Shown piece by piece: positions 53,012 through 60,424 of a stretch of 64,000 bases of DNA; position 1 is the stretch's first letter; each line of letters starts with the position of its first letter. The notes below the pieces were generated by a model, which did not search any database, was not told where the DNA came from, and saw nothing but the letters and a program-made list of their open reading frames with translations. Made by a program: the position numbers and the translations under genes. This DNA is from Trichococcus pasteurii (GTDB lineage: Bacteria; Bacillota; Bacilli; Lactobacillales; Aerococcaceae), in the NCBI RefSeq assembly GCF_900112935.1, contig NZ_FONM01000003.1, positions 1-64,000 of the forward strand. Direction: 5' to 3'.

Positions 53012-53064
53012 TTGCAAATTTTTAAAAGTATGATAAAATGATAGTAGTTTACCAATGTGGTAAA
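53012..53064 (+). promoter_or_regulatory. Promoter and operator of the HigBA-like module
   Basis: -35 TTGCAA (53012-53017), 16 bp, -10 TAAAAT (53034-53039). Directly downstream is the perfect inverted repeat TTTACCA-ATG-TGGTAAA (53048-53064), a likely autoregulatory operator for the HTH antitoxin. Between 52831 and 53011 I see only AT-rich sequence. Confidence 0.65.
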
Positions 53065-53086
53065 TCCTTTTTTGAGGGGTGCATTG

Positions 53087-53434
53087 ATGGAAATAGGATA
53101 CGATAAGCCGAAGTTAGAAAAATACTTCGATAATTATACAGAAATGCAGAAAAAGATTGGGCCGCCATTAACAAAGTGTGTTAAATTGAGGATCAATCAA
53201 TTAGGTGCTGCTACTACATTTCAAGAATATTTAGATATTGGGTTAGGAAAACCCCATGATTTATCAGGAGTAGATCACGGATGTTATGGAATTAGTTTAA
53301 CTGCTAATTATAGATTAGTTGTTTATCCTGACGCTGATGATTTAAGTTCGGAGTCCTTATCGAATTGCAAAAAGGTTTTTATAAAAGGAGTGATAGATTA
53401 TCATGGCTCACACCGTTCCGTTCTTATCCCCTGA
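53087..53434 (+). CDS. HigB-like (RelE-fold) toxin
   Basis: A 115-aa protein: CVKLRINQLGAATTFQEYLDIGLGKPHDLSGVDHGCYGISLTANYRLVVYPD is the plasmid-maintenance-killer/HigB pattern (ribosome-dependent mRNA cleavage). The N-terminus (DKPKLEKYFDNYTEM) also fits. I use ATG 53087 after GAGGGG. The antitoxin gene overlaps by 32 bp in another frame. Confidence 0.82.
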   Translation: MEIGYDKPKLEKYFDNYTEMQKKIGPPLTKCVKLRINQLGAATTFQEYLDIGLGKPHDLSGVDHGCYGISLTANYRLVVYPDADDLSSESLSNCKKVFIKGVIDYHGSHRSVLIP

Positions 53435-54491
53435 ATTGATTATACATCCCGGAGAAACGCTTGAAGAATTACTACAGGACAGAGAAATGACACAAAAAGA
53501 GTTAGCCAGCAGGACTGGCACCTCTGAGAAACATGTAAGTCAGATTATTAACGGGAGAAAGAATATCTCTAATGCATTTGCTAAAAAGTTAGAGTACGCT
53601 TTGGGTGTAAATGCTCGTTTTTGGGTCAATCTACAATCAAACTACGACCAAGAACTTATTGAGTATCAAGAAGTTAACGGTATTTCTCAAGAAGAAATCG
53701 ACATTCTCAAACCGTTGAAAGACATACTTAATTATTTTAAAGAGATCAGCTTGGTCCCTAATACGTCTAATAAACCAGAGTTAGTGCTGAATTTGAGAAG
53801 GTTATTAGGTGTAAGTGATTTGGCGGTTATCCCCTCGATTGAATCAAATGTTGCTTATCGTGCACAAGTCTCTGATAAGATTGATCCTTTCGTTCTTTTC
53901 GCATGGGAAAAATTATGCGAAGTTCAGACAAATGCTGCGAAGGTTGAAAGGCCTTTAGACTTAGAGGTTTTAAAATTACGTATTCCTGATATGAAGAGTA
54001 TCATGGATGAGGATCCAAACGAAATCATCAAAAAGTTAACTGCTATTTTCGATGAGTGCGGAATATCCTTTAAAGTCGTGCGCAACTTTAAAGGAGCACC
54101 TGTGCAAGGGTTTATTAAAAAGACACATGACGGCAAGCTCTTATTGGGAATGACTATTAGGCAGCACTTCGCAGACATATTCTGGTTTACTCTTTTTCAT
54201 GAAATAGGACATATCTTAAACGGGGATATCAAAAACAAATTTATAGATTTTGATAACTATGAATCGGATGTGGAGAGAAAAGCGGATTATTTCGCTAGAA
54301 ATACCTTGATACCAGATTCGTTATTCGAAGAGTTTTGCTCAAAAAAAGACCTTTCCGAGGCTAGTATAAAAGATTTTTCTGCTGAATGTGGAGTACCCTC
54401 TTTTATACTTGTAGGGAGATTACAAAAGGAAGGCCATCTCGATTGGAATATGTCTCGTCTTAAACCTAGGTATGTTTGGGCTAATCATTAG
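53403..54491 (+). CDS. HigA-type HTH antitoxin fused to an ImmA/IrrE metallopeptidase domain
   Basis: A 362-aa protein. Residues 1-100 are HigA/VapI-like: IHPGETLEELLQDREMTQKELASRTGTSEKHVSQIINGRKNIS. Residues about 200-330 form an ImmA/IrrE zinc peptidase domain with HEIGH at 266-270 and a downstream acidic segment (YESDVERKADYFARNTLIP). HTH-ImmA fusions are known as antitoxins and as regulators cleaving phage-type repressors. Here it could both neutralise the toxin and sense phage or damage signals (inference). Confidence 0.85.
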   Translation: MAHTVPFLSPELIIHPGETLEELLQDREMTQKELASRTGTSEKHVSQIINGRKNISNAFAKKLEYALGVNARFWVNLQSNYDQELIEYQEVNGISQEEIDILKPLKDILNYFKEISLVPNTSNKPELVLNLRRLLGVSDLAVIPSIESNVAYRAQVSDKIDPFVLFAWEKLCEVQTNAAKVERPLDLEVLKLRIPDMKSIMDEDPNEIIKKLTAIFDECGISFKVVRNFKGAPVQGFIKKTHDGKLLLGMTIRQHFADIFWFTLFHEIGHILNGDIKNKFIDFDNYESDVERKADYFARNTLIPDSLFEEFCSKKDLSEASIKDFSAECGVPSFILVGRLQKEGHLDWNMSRLKPRYVWANH

Positions 54492-54527
54492 TTGGAAATT
54501 AGACTAAAAAAAAGAGACTATAAAATA

Positions 54528-54578
54528 GCCTCGTTACCCGCTTATTTTGAATACTAATTGAATACGTGATTGAATACC
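54528..54578. repeat. Right-end arm-type repeats and companion motif, element 2
   Basis: GCCTCGTTACCCGC (54528-54541, inverted relative of the 42689 motif), then TTGAATAC at 54547, 54558 and 54570. The stretch 54492-54699 contains no gene. Confidence 0.6.
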
Positions 54579-54685
54579 AAATAGAATAACGCTATGGAAT
54601 CGCATTTAATGATAAAGGAATTACTTCTATAGTATACGCTATTTCACGTAACCTTTTAAAACGTCACAAATTCGGAAACGTGGTA

Positions 54686-54699
54686 CCCATCGTCTCCAT
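54686..54699 (+). repeat. Attachment core, copy C (attR of element 2)
   Basis: CCCATCGTCTCCAT. The sequence beyond differs from copies A and B and marks the return to chromosome. Confidence 0.9.
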
Positions 54700-54711
54700 C
54701 AAATTAAATTA

Positions 54712-54770
54712 ACAGACCCTAGGAACTTTGATACAGAGCCATTTCTGTGTTTTCTAAGGTCTGTTTTTTT
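54712..54770 (+). terminator. Original chromosomal terminator of tRNA-Ala
   Basis: CAGACC-CTAGGAAC ... TTTCTAAGGTCTG hairpin with seven T. It shares the internal pattern GGAAC-TTTGATA with the element-borne hairpins at 29358 and 41417, so all three seem homologous. Confidence 0.75.
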
Positions 54771-54876
54771 GATCATGCAATGGACCATGTAAGGCTAAAA
54801 ATTCATATATGCATAAATATTCATAAGCACGGGTGTATCAATAACTTAAAGAGGCTAGCTAGAAGGAAGAGATGAA

Positions 54877-55095
54877 ATGATGAGAAAAACAAAATATTAT
54901 GTAACGACGAGGACGAATCGGAAAAATTTCCTTTTGAAATACGGTGACTGGATGTTTAAGTATGTTCCGGAGAGCAAAACCTGGGAAGCATCCGATTATT
55001 GGTACGAAGAAATAATCATGAACGCTTCTGCAGATTTTGAGGAGATAACCGAGGAGCGCGCGAAAAAGATAATCGCGGACGACGGTCTCTTTTAA
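54877..55095 (+). CDS. Hypothetical protein beside the attachment site
   Basis: A 72-aa protein (MMRKTKYYVTTRTNRKNFLLKYGDWMFKYVPESKTWEASDYWYEEII...). Basic N-terminus, acidic C-terminus. RBS AGAAGGAAGAG 6 nt before the first of two adjacent ATGs. Not recognised. It lies outside the third att copy and so is probably chromosomal, unless it is the remnant of an older element. Confidence 0.6.
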   Translation: MMRKTKYYVTTRTNRKNFLLKYGDWMFKYVPESKTWEASDYWYEEIIMNASADFEEITEERAKKIIADDGLF

Positions 55096-55305
55096 ATTTA
55101 GTGACAAAAATGGAAGCAGCATCTAAGGCATCCCCATAATACAGTAACAGGCAAAAAGGGAAGGTGGACACAGAGCGGTTTAAGCGTGTGGATATCCGCG
55201 AATGAAACTTTCCAAACTGCTGTCTTGGAGCTGAAACGCTCGTTAGGCAAGTTTAGAGTGTTCACCCAGAATCTCGTTGCTTCAGTGCTGATGCAATTCA
55301 CCTGT

Positions 55306-55443
55306 TTATTTTTGCTTCTTTTTTAAATACTCCGCACGTATTTTTTCAAGTTGCTGCTTTCTATCAAATTTGGCAGGCGTCTGTTTTTCATGATACTTCG
55401 TCACAGCTGCCTGACCTTTGTAATCCAATTGATATTTCCCCAT
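55306..55443 (-). CDS. 45-aa basic hypothetical protein
   Basis: Reads MGKYQLDYKGQAAVTKYHEK..., ending in KKKQK; very basic. The ribosome-binding site is TAGGTGAAC. Codon use and a complete start-to-stop frame support a real small gene. The bases between it and 55096, and between it and panB, hold nothing I recognise. Confidence 0.5.
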   Translation of the reverse strand: MGKYQLDYKGQAAVTKYHEKQTPAKFDRKQQLEKIRAEYLKKKQK

Positions 55444-55768
55444 TTTGTTCACCTACTTTTCTTGTTCTTAAAGAGAAACTCTTCGACCAATAGATTATAC
55501 CTTATTTTAGTGAAGTTAACCTTATTACTTTATTGTCACTGAGTGTAGTGAATTCGCTCTACTGAAGACAGTAGGTGGTCGGCTATCTAAACGTTATTTT
55601 TTTGTCCACTCCTATTTCCGCTGCATTCCAATCGGAATATACAGTTATCATGACAGGAAATGTTTTTTTCCGGACTTTCATCTTCAAAAAGTTATTGACA
55701 TTATTCCCCGCAGAACGTAATGTGTGAATAATATATTATATTGGGATGAAGAGAGGATGAGAATTCGG

Positions 55769-56596
55769 GTGAAAAAATCGGTTTTGACTTTCCGCAACGC
55801 CAAGCAGAAGAATGAGCGGCTGACGATGCTGACTGCTTATGATTATTCCACTGCCAAACTGATCGATGCTTCAGGGATTGACTCGGTACTGGTGGGCGAT
55901 TCGTTGGGAATGGTGATGTTGGGGTATGAAGACACCCTATCGGTAACGATGGAGGATATGATCCACCACACGAAAGCTGTCTCCAGAGGAGTGAAGGATG
56001 CCTTGGTCGTAAGCGATCTGCCGTTCATGTCCTATCAGACTTCCGTTTATGATGCGGTCACAAATGCAGGCCGGCTGATCAAGGAAGGCCGGGCACAGGC
56101 GGTCAAACTGGAAGGCGGGATTGAAGTCTGCCCGCAGATCAAAGCGATCGTGGAAGCTTCCATTCCGGTCATGGCGCATCTCGGCCTGACACCCCAATCC
56201 GTCAATGCTTTCGGCGGATTCAAGGTCCAAGGGAAAGATGAAGAAGCGGCGCGCAGCCTGATCGAGCAAGCGAAGGCAGTGGAAGCGGCAGGAGCTTTTG
56301 CGGTGGTGCTCGAATGCATCCCGGCCAAATTGGCTGAGCTGATCACACAAAGCATTTCGATTCCGACAATCGGCATCGGCGCCGGGAACGGCTGCGACGG
56401 CCAAGTGTTGGTCTACCAGGACATGCTGGGGCTCTATTCCGATTTCACGCCGAAGTTCGTCAAACGCTATGCAGAAATAGGACCGCAGATGGAGAAAGCC
56501 ATCGAAAAATACATATCCGAAGTGAAAAGCGGCGCGTTCCCGGCAGCGGAGCACACGTTTGCGCTGTCCGATGCGGTCATCGAAAAATTATATTAG
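55769..56596 (+). CDS. panB: 3-methyl-2-oxobutanoate hydroxymethyltransferase
   Basis: A 275-aa TIM-barrel enzyme making ketopantoate from alpha-ketoisovalerate and methylene-THF, first step to pantothenate. [42 protein letters not shown] carries the metal-binding Asp residues; VKLEGG and [22 protein letters not shown] are family motifs. I choose GTG 55769, which gives the usual N-terminus with GAGAGG about 10 nt upstream; ATG 55757 directly abuts that site. First gene of panBCD. Confidence 0.95.
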   Translation: MKKSVLTFRNAKQKNERLTMLTAYDYSTAKLIDASGIDSVLVGDSLGMVMLGYEDTLSVTMEDMIHHTKAVSRGVKDALVVSDLPFMSYQTSVYDAVTNAGRLIKEGRAQAVKLEGGIEVCPQIKAIVEASIPVMAHLGLTPQSVNAFGGFKVQGKDEEAARSLIEQAKAVEAAGAFAVVLECIPAKLAELITQSISIPTIGIGAGNGCDGQVLVYQDMLGLYSDFTPKFVKRYAEIGPQMEKAIEKYISEVKSGAFPAAEHTFALSDAVIEKLY

Positions 56597-56610
56597 AGGG
56601 GTAATCACTG

Positions 56611-57453
56611 ATGAAGATTGCAGCAACGGTTGAAGAAATCCGCAGTGCCGTGAAGGCCTGGAAAAAGGAAGGTTTGTCGGTCGGCTTCGTGCCGACGATG
56701 GGCTATCTGCATGAAGGCCATCAAAGTTTGATGCAGAAAGCCGTCAGCGAAAACGATCGGGTGGTCGTCAGTATTTTTGTGAATCCGATGCAGTTCGGCC
56801 CATCCGAAGACCTGGAAAGCTACCCAAGAGATCTGGAAAAGGATGCAACTTTGTGCGAAGCCAGTGGAGTGGATCTGATTTTCCATCCCGAGCCGAAGGA
56901 AATGTACCATCCCGATTTCAGCAGCTTTGTGGATATGCATAGTCTGACGGATAGCCTGTGCGGTAAGAGCAGACCGGCCCATTTCCGGGGCGTCTGCACC
57001 GTCGTGACAAAGTTGTTCAACATCGTGCAGCCGGACCGTGCCTATTTTGGGCAGAAGGACGCCCAACAATTGGCGGTCATCCAGCAGATGGTCCGCGATC
57101 TGAATATGGACGTCACTGTCATCGGCTGCCCGATCATCCGGGAAGCGGACGGTTTGGCGAAAAGCTCGCGCAACAGTTATCTTTCAGCGGATGAGCGGAA
57201 GGCAGCGTTGGTGCTGAGCCGAGCGCTTGAAGTCGCGAAGCAGCTGCTTGCGAACGGAGAACGGGATGCTGCCAAGATCCGCAACACGGTTTCGGAAACG
57301 ATCCAAGCAGAATCGATGGCGAAGATCGACTATGTGGAGTTGGTGGATGCGCGAACGCTGCAGCAAGTGGACAGCGTCGAGCGACCTGTGTTGGTGGCTT
57401 TGGCGGTTTATATCGGGAAAACGCGTCTGATCGATAATTTTATCACGGAATAA
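56611..57453 (+). CDS. panC: Pantothenate synthetase
   Basis: A 280-aa HIGH-type ligase joining pantoate and beta-alanine with [18 protein letters not shown] (HxGH), [40 protein letters not shown] and SSRNSYL are diagnostic. RBS AGAGGGG. 14 bp after panB. Confidence 0.96.
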   Translation: MKIAATVEEIRSAVKAWKKEGLSVGFVPTMGYLHEGHQSLMQKAVSENDRVVVSIFVNPMQFGPSEDLESYPRDLEKDATLCEASGVDLIFHPEPKEMYHPDFSSFVDMHSLTDSLCGKSRPAHFRGVCTVVTKLFNIVQPDRAYFGQKDAQQLAVIQQMVRDLNMDVTVIGCPIIREADGLAKSSRNSYLSADERKAALVLSRALEVAKQLLANGERDAAKIRNTVSETIQAESMAKIDYVELVDARTLQQVDSVERPVLVALAVYIGKTRLIDNFITE

Positions 57454-57467
57454 GTGGGGGGAAAACA

Positions 57468-57854
57468 ATGCAACTCAATATGCTAAAAAGTAAAATACAC
57501 CGCGCCGTCGTGGTCCAGGCGGAGCTTTCTTATGTGGGCAGCATCACTGTCGACAAGGATCTGCTGGACGCTGCAGGGCTGATCGAATATGAAAAAGTGC
57601 AGATCGTCGACATCGATAATGGTGCCCGGTTTGAAACTTACGTCATTGCAGGCGAACGCGGATCGGGCATGATTTGTCTGAACGGTGCCGCCGCCCGTTG
57701 CGTTCAGGTGTCGGACAAAATCATCATCATGGCTTACTGCATGATGGATGAACAGGAAGCGAAGGAACATAAACCGCTTGTGGTGTTTGTGGATGAGCAG
57801 AATGCCATCACAACAGTGACAAGATATGAAGAACACGGAAGGCTCAGTATGTAG
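57468..57854 (+). CDS. panD: Aspartate 1-decarboxylase
   Basis: A 128-aa pyruvoyl-dependent enzyme making beta-alanine from aspartate. The self-cleavage site is Gly24-Ser25 in [15 protein letters not shown] and [17 protein letters not shown] are conserved. 14 bp after panC, completing the pantothenate operon. Confidence 0.95.
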   Translation: MQLNMLKSKIHRAVVVQAELSYVGSITVDKDLLDAAGLIEYEKVQIVDIDNGARFETYVIAGERGSGMICLNGAAARCVQVSDKIIIMAYCMMDEQEAKEHKPLVVFVDEQNAITTVTRYEEHGRLSM

Positions 57855-57873
57855 CCTGTCCTTACGGAAACAA

Positions 57874-57926
57874 AAGAAGCGCAACCGCATCGAGCCAATC
57901 GGCCATGACGCAGTTGCGCTTTTTCT
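57874..57926. terminator. Bidirectional terminator between panD and the dehydrogenase gene
   Basis: AAGCGCAAC / GTTGCGCTTTTTC stem with an inner CATCGAGCCAATCGGCCATG loop; convergent genes. Confidence 0.75.
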
Positions 57927-58885
57927 TATCGTACGTTTTGCAAGGTGTGCTGAATATCTTTGATGGAGAGCTGCAGTTTTTCGTATTCCTCATCATCCAA
58001 CGGCAAGGGAATCTGTTTCTCCAAGCCGTTCCTGCCGATGATGCAAGGCATGCTGAAGGCTGCTTCGCCATGACAATTGTAAAAGCCATCGACAGTTGCG
58101 GTCACTGGGAAGATGCTTTTCTCGTCCAGCATGACCGCGCGGGCCAGGGCCGCTGCGACTTCACCAATGCCTGAATTGGTCCAGCCTTTCCAGTTGAAGA
58201 CATCGGAAGCTGTGTGCACCACTTCTTGGCTTACGAATTCCAAGTCCAATGGTTCCGCAGGGGCCAACAAGGCATCGCATTGGGCAAGGGTGAGTGCACC
58301 AACAGTCGTGCTGCTGAGTGCCGGGAAGGCGGTGCTGCCGTGTTCGCCCATGATATAACCGCTGACGTTTTTGGGATCGACCTGATAGTGGGCTGCAACA
58401 ATTTGACGGTAACGGAAAGTATCCAAGGTCGTTCCGGTGCCGAAAATTTTGCCTTTCGGATAGTCAAACTCAGTTTCGGCGATATAGGTGATCGTATCTA
58501 CCGGATTCGTTATCAGGATGATGATCGCATCCTTTGTGTGTTGGGTGATACCTGTCATGATTTTGCGTATTTCAATGGCATTCTCTTTGCCCATCAATGC
58601 TCTTGGCGGCATATCCTCACCCGGGCGGGGCTTCTCGCTGACTCCCGCGGAAATGATGATGATGTCGGCATCGGCGCAGTCCGCATAATCGCTGGCGTAT
58701 ATTTTGCTGTTTGTCCGGTAGCTGGCTGCCAGTGCGTGGCGGTGGTCCAGCGCCTCGCCTCTTGCCGTGTCATCATTGCTGTCGATCAGGACGATATCGG
58801 AAAATAGGTTGAGGTGGCTGCAGTCGGTCAATACTTGGGAACCGACATGACCGACCCCGATGATGGCTAATTTTGTCTGGTTCAT
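57926..58885 (-). CDS. L-lactate/L-2-hydroxyisocaproate dehydrogenase family enzyme
   Basis: A 319-aa NAD-dependent L-2-hydroxyacid dehydrogenase. GVGHVGSQV is the nucleotide-binding glycine motif (11-19), ITNPVDT the substrate-binding loop, GTGTTLDTFRYR and GEHGSTAFP (catalytic His). The substrate-loop region (SEKPRPGEDMPPRALMGKEN) is not the classical GxxQKPGETR of lactate dehydrogenase, so a broader hydroxyacid specificity like L-HicDH is likely. 3 bp separate it from the upstream HAD gene on the same strand. Confidence 0.85.
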   Translation of the reverse strand: MNQTKLAIIGVGHVGSQVLTDCSHLNLFSDIVLIDSNDDTARGEALDHRHALAASYRTNSKIYASDYADCADADIIIISAGVSEKPRPGEDMPPRALMGKENAIEIRKIMTGITQHTKDAIIILITNPVDTITYIAETEFDYPKGKIFGTGTTLDTFRYRQIVAAHYQVDPKNVSGYIMGEHGSTAFPALSSTTVGALTLAQCDALLAPAEPLDLEFVSQEVVHTASDVFNWKGWTNSGIGEVAAALARAVMLDEKSIFPVTATVDGFYNCHGEAAFSMPCIIGRNGLEKQIPLPLDDEEYEKLQLSIKDIQHTLQNVR

Positions 58886-58888
58886 AGG

Positions 58889-59602
58889 TCACATTTCCTT
58901 TCGTTTTGAGATGTTGTCATTTATGGCTTGGTGCATTTCCGCTACAGAATAGAAGGTTGGCTCCAACACCGCTTTTTCATCTTCCGGCTTCCGGCGATGG
59001 TTGAACCACAATGTTGTCCACCCGGCAGCCTGACCGCCGATGACATCCGTTTCGTAAGTGTCCCCGATGAAAAGCAGCTCGTCAGAAGTGGCCTTCAAAG
59101 CCTCCTGCACATGCGCGAATGCTTCGGCGTGGGGTTTTGGGAAACCGATTTTTTCGGAAATGAAGATGCGTGATGGCGGCAACCATCTCTCCAAACCCAA
59201 GGCATTGAATTTTTTCATTTGGTGCTTTTCAGGGCCGTTTGTGAAGACTGCAATCGGAATGTGTCGATTTTCCAACTCATTCAATAGCTGCTCGATGCCT
59301 GGGCTCAAGACGATTTCTCCCTGCCTTTTTTGGTAGGTTTCCTGGAAGTACATCGCCTCTTCGTCGGTGAGCGGAAGACCCAAGTCGGCGAACGTATGCT
59401 GTGTGCGCATGATGTGGGACTCGGCCAGGGTCAGCTCCCCGCTGGAGAACAGGTCGAAAGCGGCATCGCAATGCTCGCGGAAAAGTGCGAAGGTTTCTGC
59501 GTCGCTATGGCTGTGCTCCAAGCGGTAATTTCCCAACACTTGGAAGAACGGACTTGCTGTGTCGTATAAAGTATCGTCCAAATCGAATAGAATAGTAAGC
59601 AT
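58889..59602 (-). CDS. YjjG-family HAD nucleotidase
   Basis: A 237-aa HAD hydrolase: ILFDLDDTLYDT (nucleophile Asp 8 and Asp 10 region), AVFTNGPEKHQMKKFNALGL (motif II Thr), ISEKIGFPKPHAEAF (motif III Lys) and LLFIGDTYETDVIGGQAAGW (motif IV). Pyrimidine 5'-nucleotidase activity is typical of the YjjG group. Co-transcribed with the dehydrogenase. Confidence 0.88.
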   Translation of the reverse strand: MLTILFDLDDTLYDTASPFFQVLGNYRLEHSHSDAETFALFREHCDAAFDLFSSGELTLAESHIMRTQHTFADLGLPLTDEEAMYFQETYQKRQGEIVLSPGIEQLLNELENRHIPIAVFTNGPEKHQMKKFNALGLERWLPPSRIFISEKIGFPKPHAEAFAHVQEALKATSDELLFIGDTYETDVIGGQAAGWTTLWFNHRRKPEDEKAVLEPTFYSVAEMHQAINDNISKRKEM

Positions 59603-59745
59603 TATTAAGGTAGTTCCTCCCTTTTGTCGTTGCAGTCAGTATAGCATCCAAAACCGGTTTTTTAAAATGGACAAAATAGGGACGATCAACAATGGTGCCT
59701 GTCGCCGAGCGTGGTCCGTCGGATGGCGGGCCAAAGCGCTTTTTG

Positions 59746-59774
59746 TTGCAAATTAAAATCCCGTACAGTATAAT
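59746..59774 (+). promoter_or_regulatory. Promoter of the lysine-riboswitch leader
   Basis: -35 TTGCAA (59746-59751), 17 bp, -10 TATAAT (59769-59774). Confidence 0.65.
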
Positions 59775-59806
59775 AGCATACAATAATGTCATACGATCAT
59801 ACAATA

Positions 59807-59960
59807 ATGGAAGAGGCTGCGAACATCAAGAGTAAAATGCCCGTTTGAAAGGGGTGTTCGCCGAAATACAGCGTTTGCTGTGTTGGGGTCAGGGTTAAGA
59901 ATCCTGGCACTGTCAGAACGATTTGCCCAAAATCGTTTGTGGAGTACTTTCGGTATTGCG
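59807..59960 (+). promoter_or_regulatory. Lysine riboswitch (L-box)
   Basis: The conserved core is readable in order: GAGGCTGCGAACATCAAGAG, TA, then GAAAGG...TTCGCCGAA, the GCTG...TTGGGGTC hairpin region, the ACTGTCA box with a long pairing arm, and the closing GGAGTAC. P1 forms from GGAAG and CTTTC. A terminator hairpin follows at 59976. Lysine binding should end transcription before the ABC transporter genes. Confidence 0.93.
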
Positions 59961-59975
59961 GGCAGAAGGAAGCTG

Positions 59976-60011
59976 GATTATAGGGCCTTTTGCTTTATAG
60001 TCTATTTTTTT
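59976..60011 (+). terminator. Riboswitch-controlled terminator
   Basis: GATTATAGGG / CTTTATAGTC (with G-U pairs), CCTTTTG loop, then TATTTTTTT. Confidence 0.8.
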
Positions 60012-60204
60012 GCACAAAAAGGGACTGAATTAGCATTGTTATGACGCTCTATGGGTCGAAAGGTGGACAAAAACGCAGCTGGATAAGAGGGTTATTTAAT
60101 TATATTAAGGAATTAATGGAATTTTTTAACAAAAAAGCGCATCACCGTAGGTGTTGCATAAATTCGCAAAATGTTTCATGCATCTAAAATGATGGCTAGC
60201 GGTC

Positions 60205-60376
60205 CAAGCCTGCCTCTCGGAAATTAGATAAATCTGACCCATTGCGCTCTGCGATGCTCATTTGCATGGGAGTCTTAGGGATTCATTCCTTAGACTCCCA
60301 GTACAAGGTGACCGCAGGGAACGTTGCGAGGCCAGATTTCCTAAATTTCTTTCGAGGCAGAGCGGGCTTGTCCCGC
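60205..60376. repeat. Cruciform/MITE-like insertion in the transporter leader
   Basis: Imperfect terminal inverted repeats of about 35 bp (60205-60238 and 60332-60370, both beginning CAAGCC toward the outside) enclose a strong inner hairpin, GGGAGTCTTAGGG ... CCTTAGACTCCC (60268-60299). A small GCGGG/CCCGC hairpin overlaps the right end. No ORF inside. It looks like a nonautonomous repeat inserted between the riboswitch terminator and the first gene. Confidence 0.5.
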
Positions 60377-60424
60377 ATTTCTAAGCATGTAAAATAGGAC
60401 TATAAACATTAGGAGGAAATAGAG

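Larger units (their letters stand above)
41401..54699. mobile_element. Element 2: second tRNA-Ala phage-satellite (PICI-like) island
   Basis: About 13.30 kb between att copies B and C. Order: integrase and repressor (minus), Cro-like, 144-aa protein, HTH/excisionase-like, microprotein, small ORFs, VapE-type primase/helicase, iteron-rich origin, two sigma-4-like regulators, small ORFs, an HTH packaging-type protein, a 299-aa helical protein, DUF771 protein, HigB-like toxin and HigA-ImmA/IrrE protein. No capsid, portal, tail or large terminase gene is present. Confidence 0.85.

Noticed and set aside
29341-54699. Complete prophage
   Set aside because: No large terminase, portal, major capsid, tail tube, baseplate, holin or endolysin genes in either interval; sizes of 12-13 kb fit satellites.
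54877-55095. Part of element 2
   Set aside because: It lies outside the third att core and beyond the displaced tRNA terminator, so it is listed as chromosomal.
55096-55305. Frame on the minus strand reading into 55100
   Set aside because: Cysteine- and histidine-rich nonsense-like composition without ribosome-binding site; no gene called.
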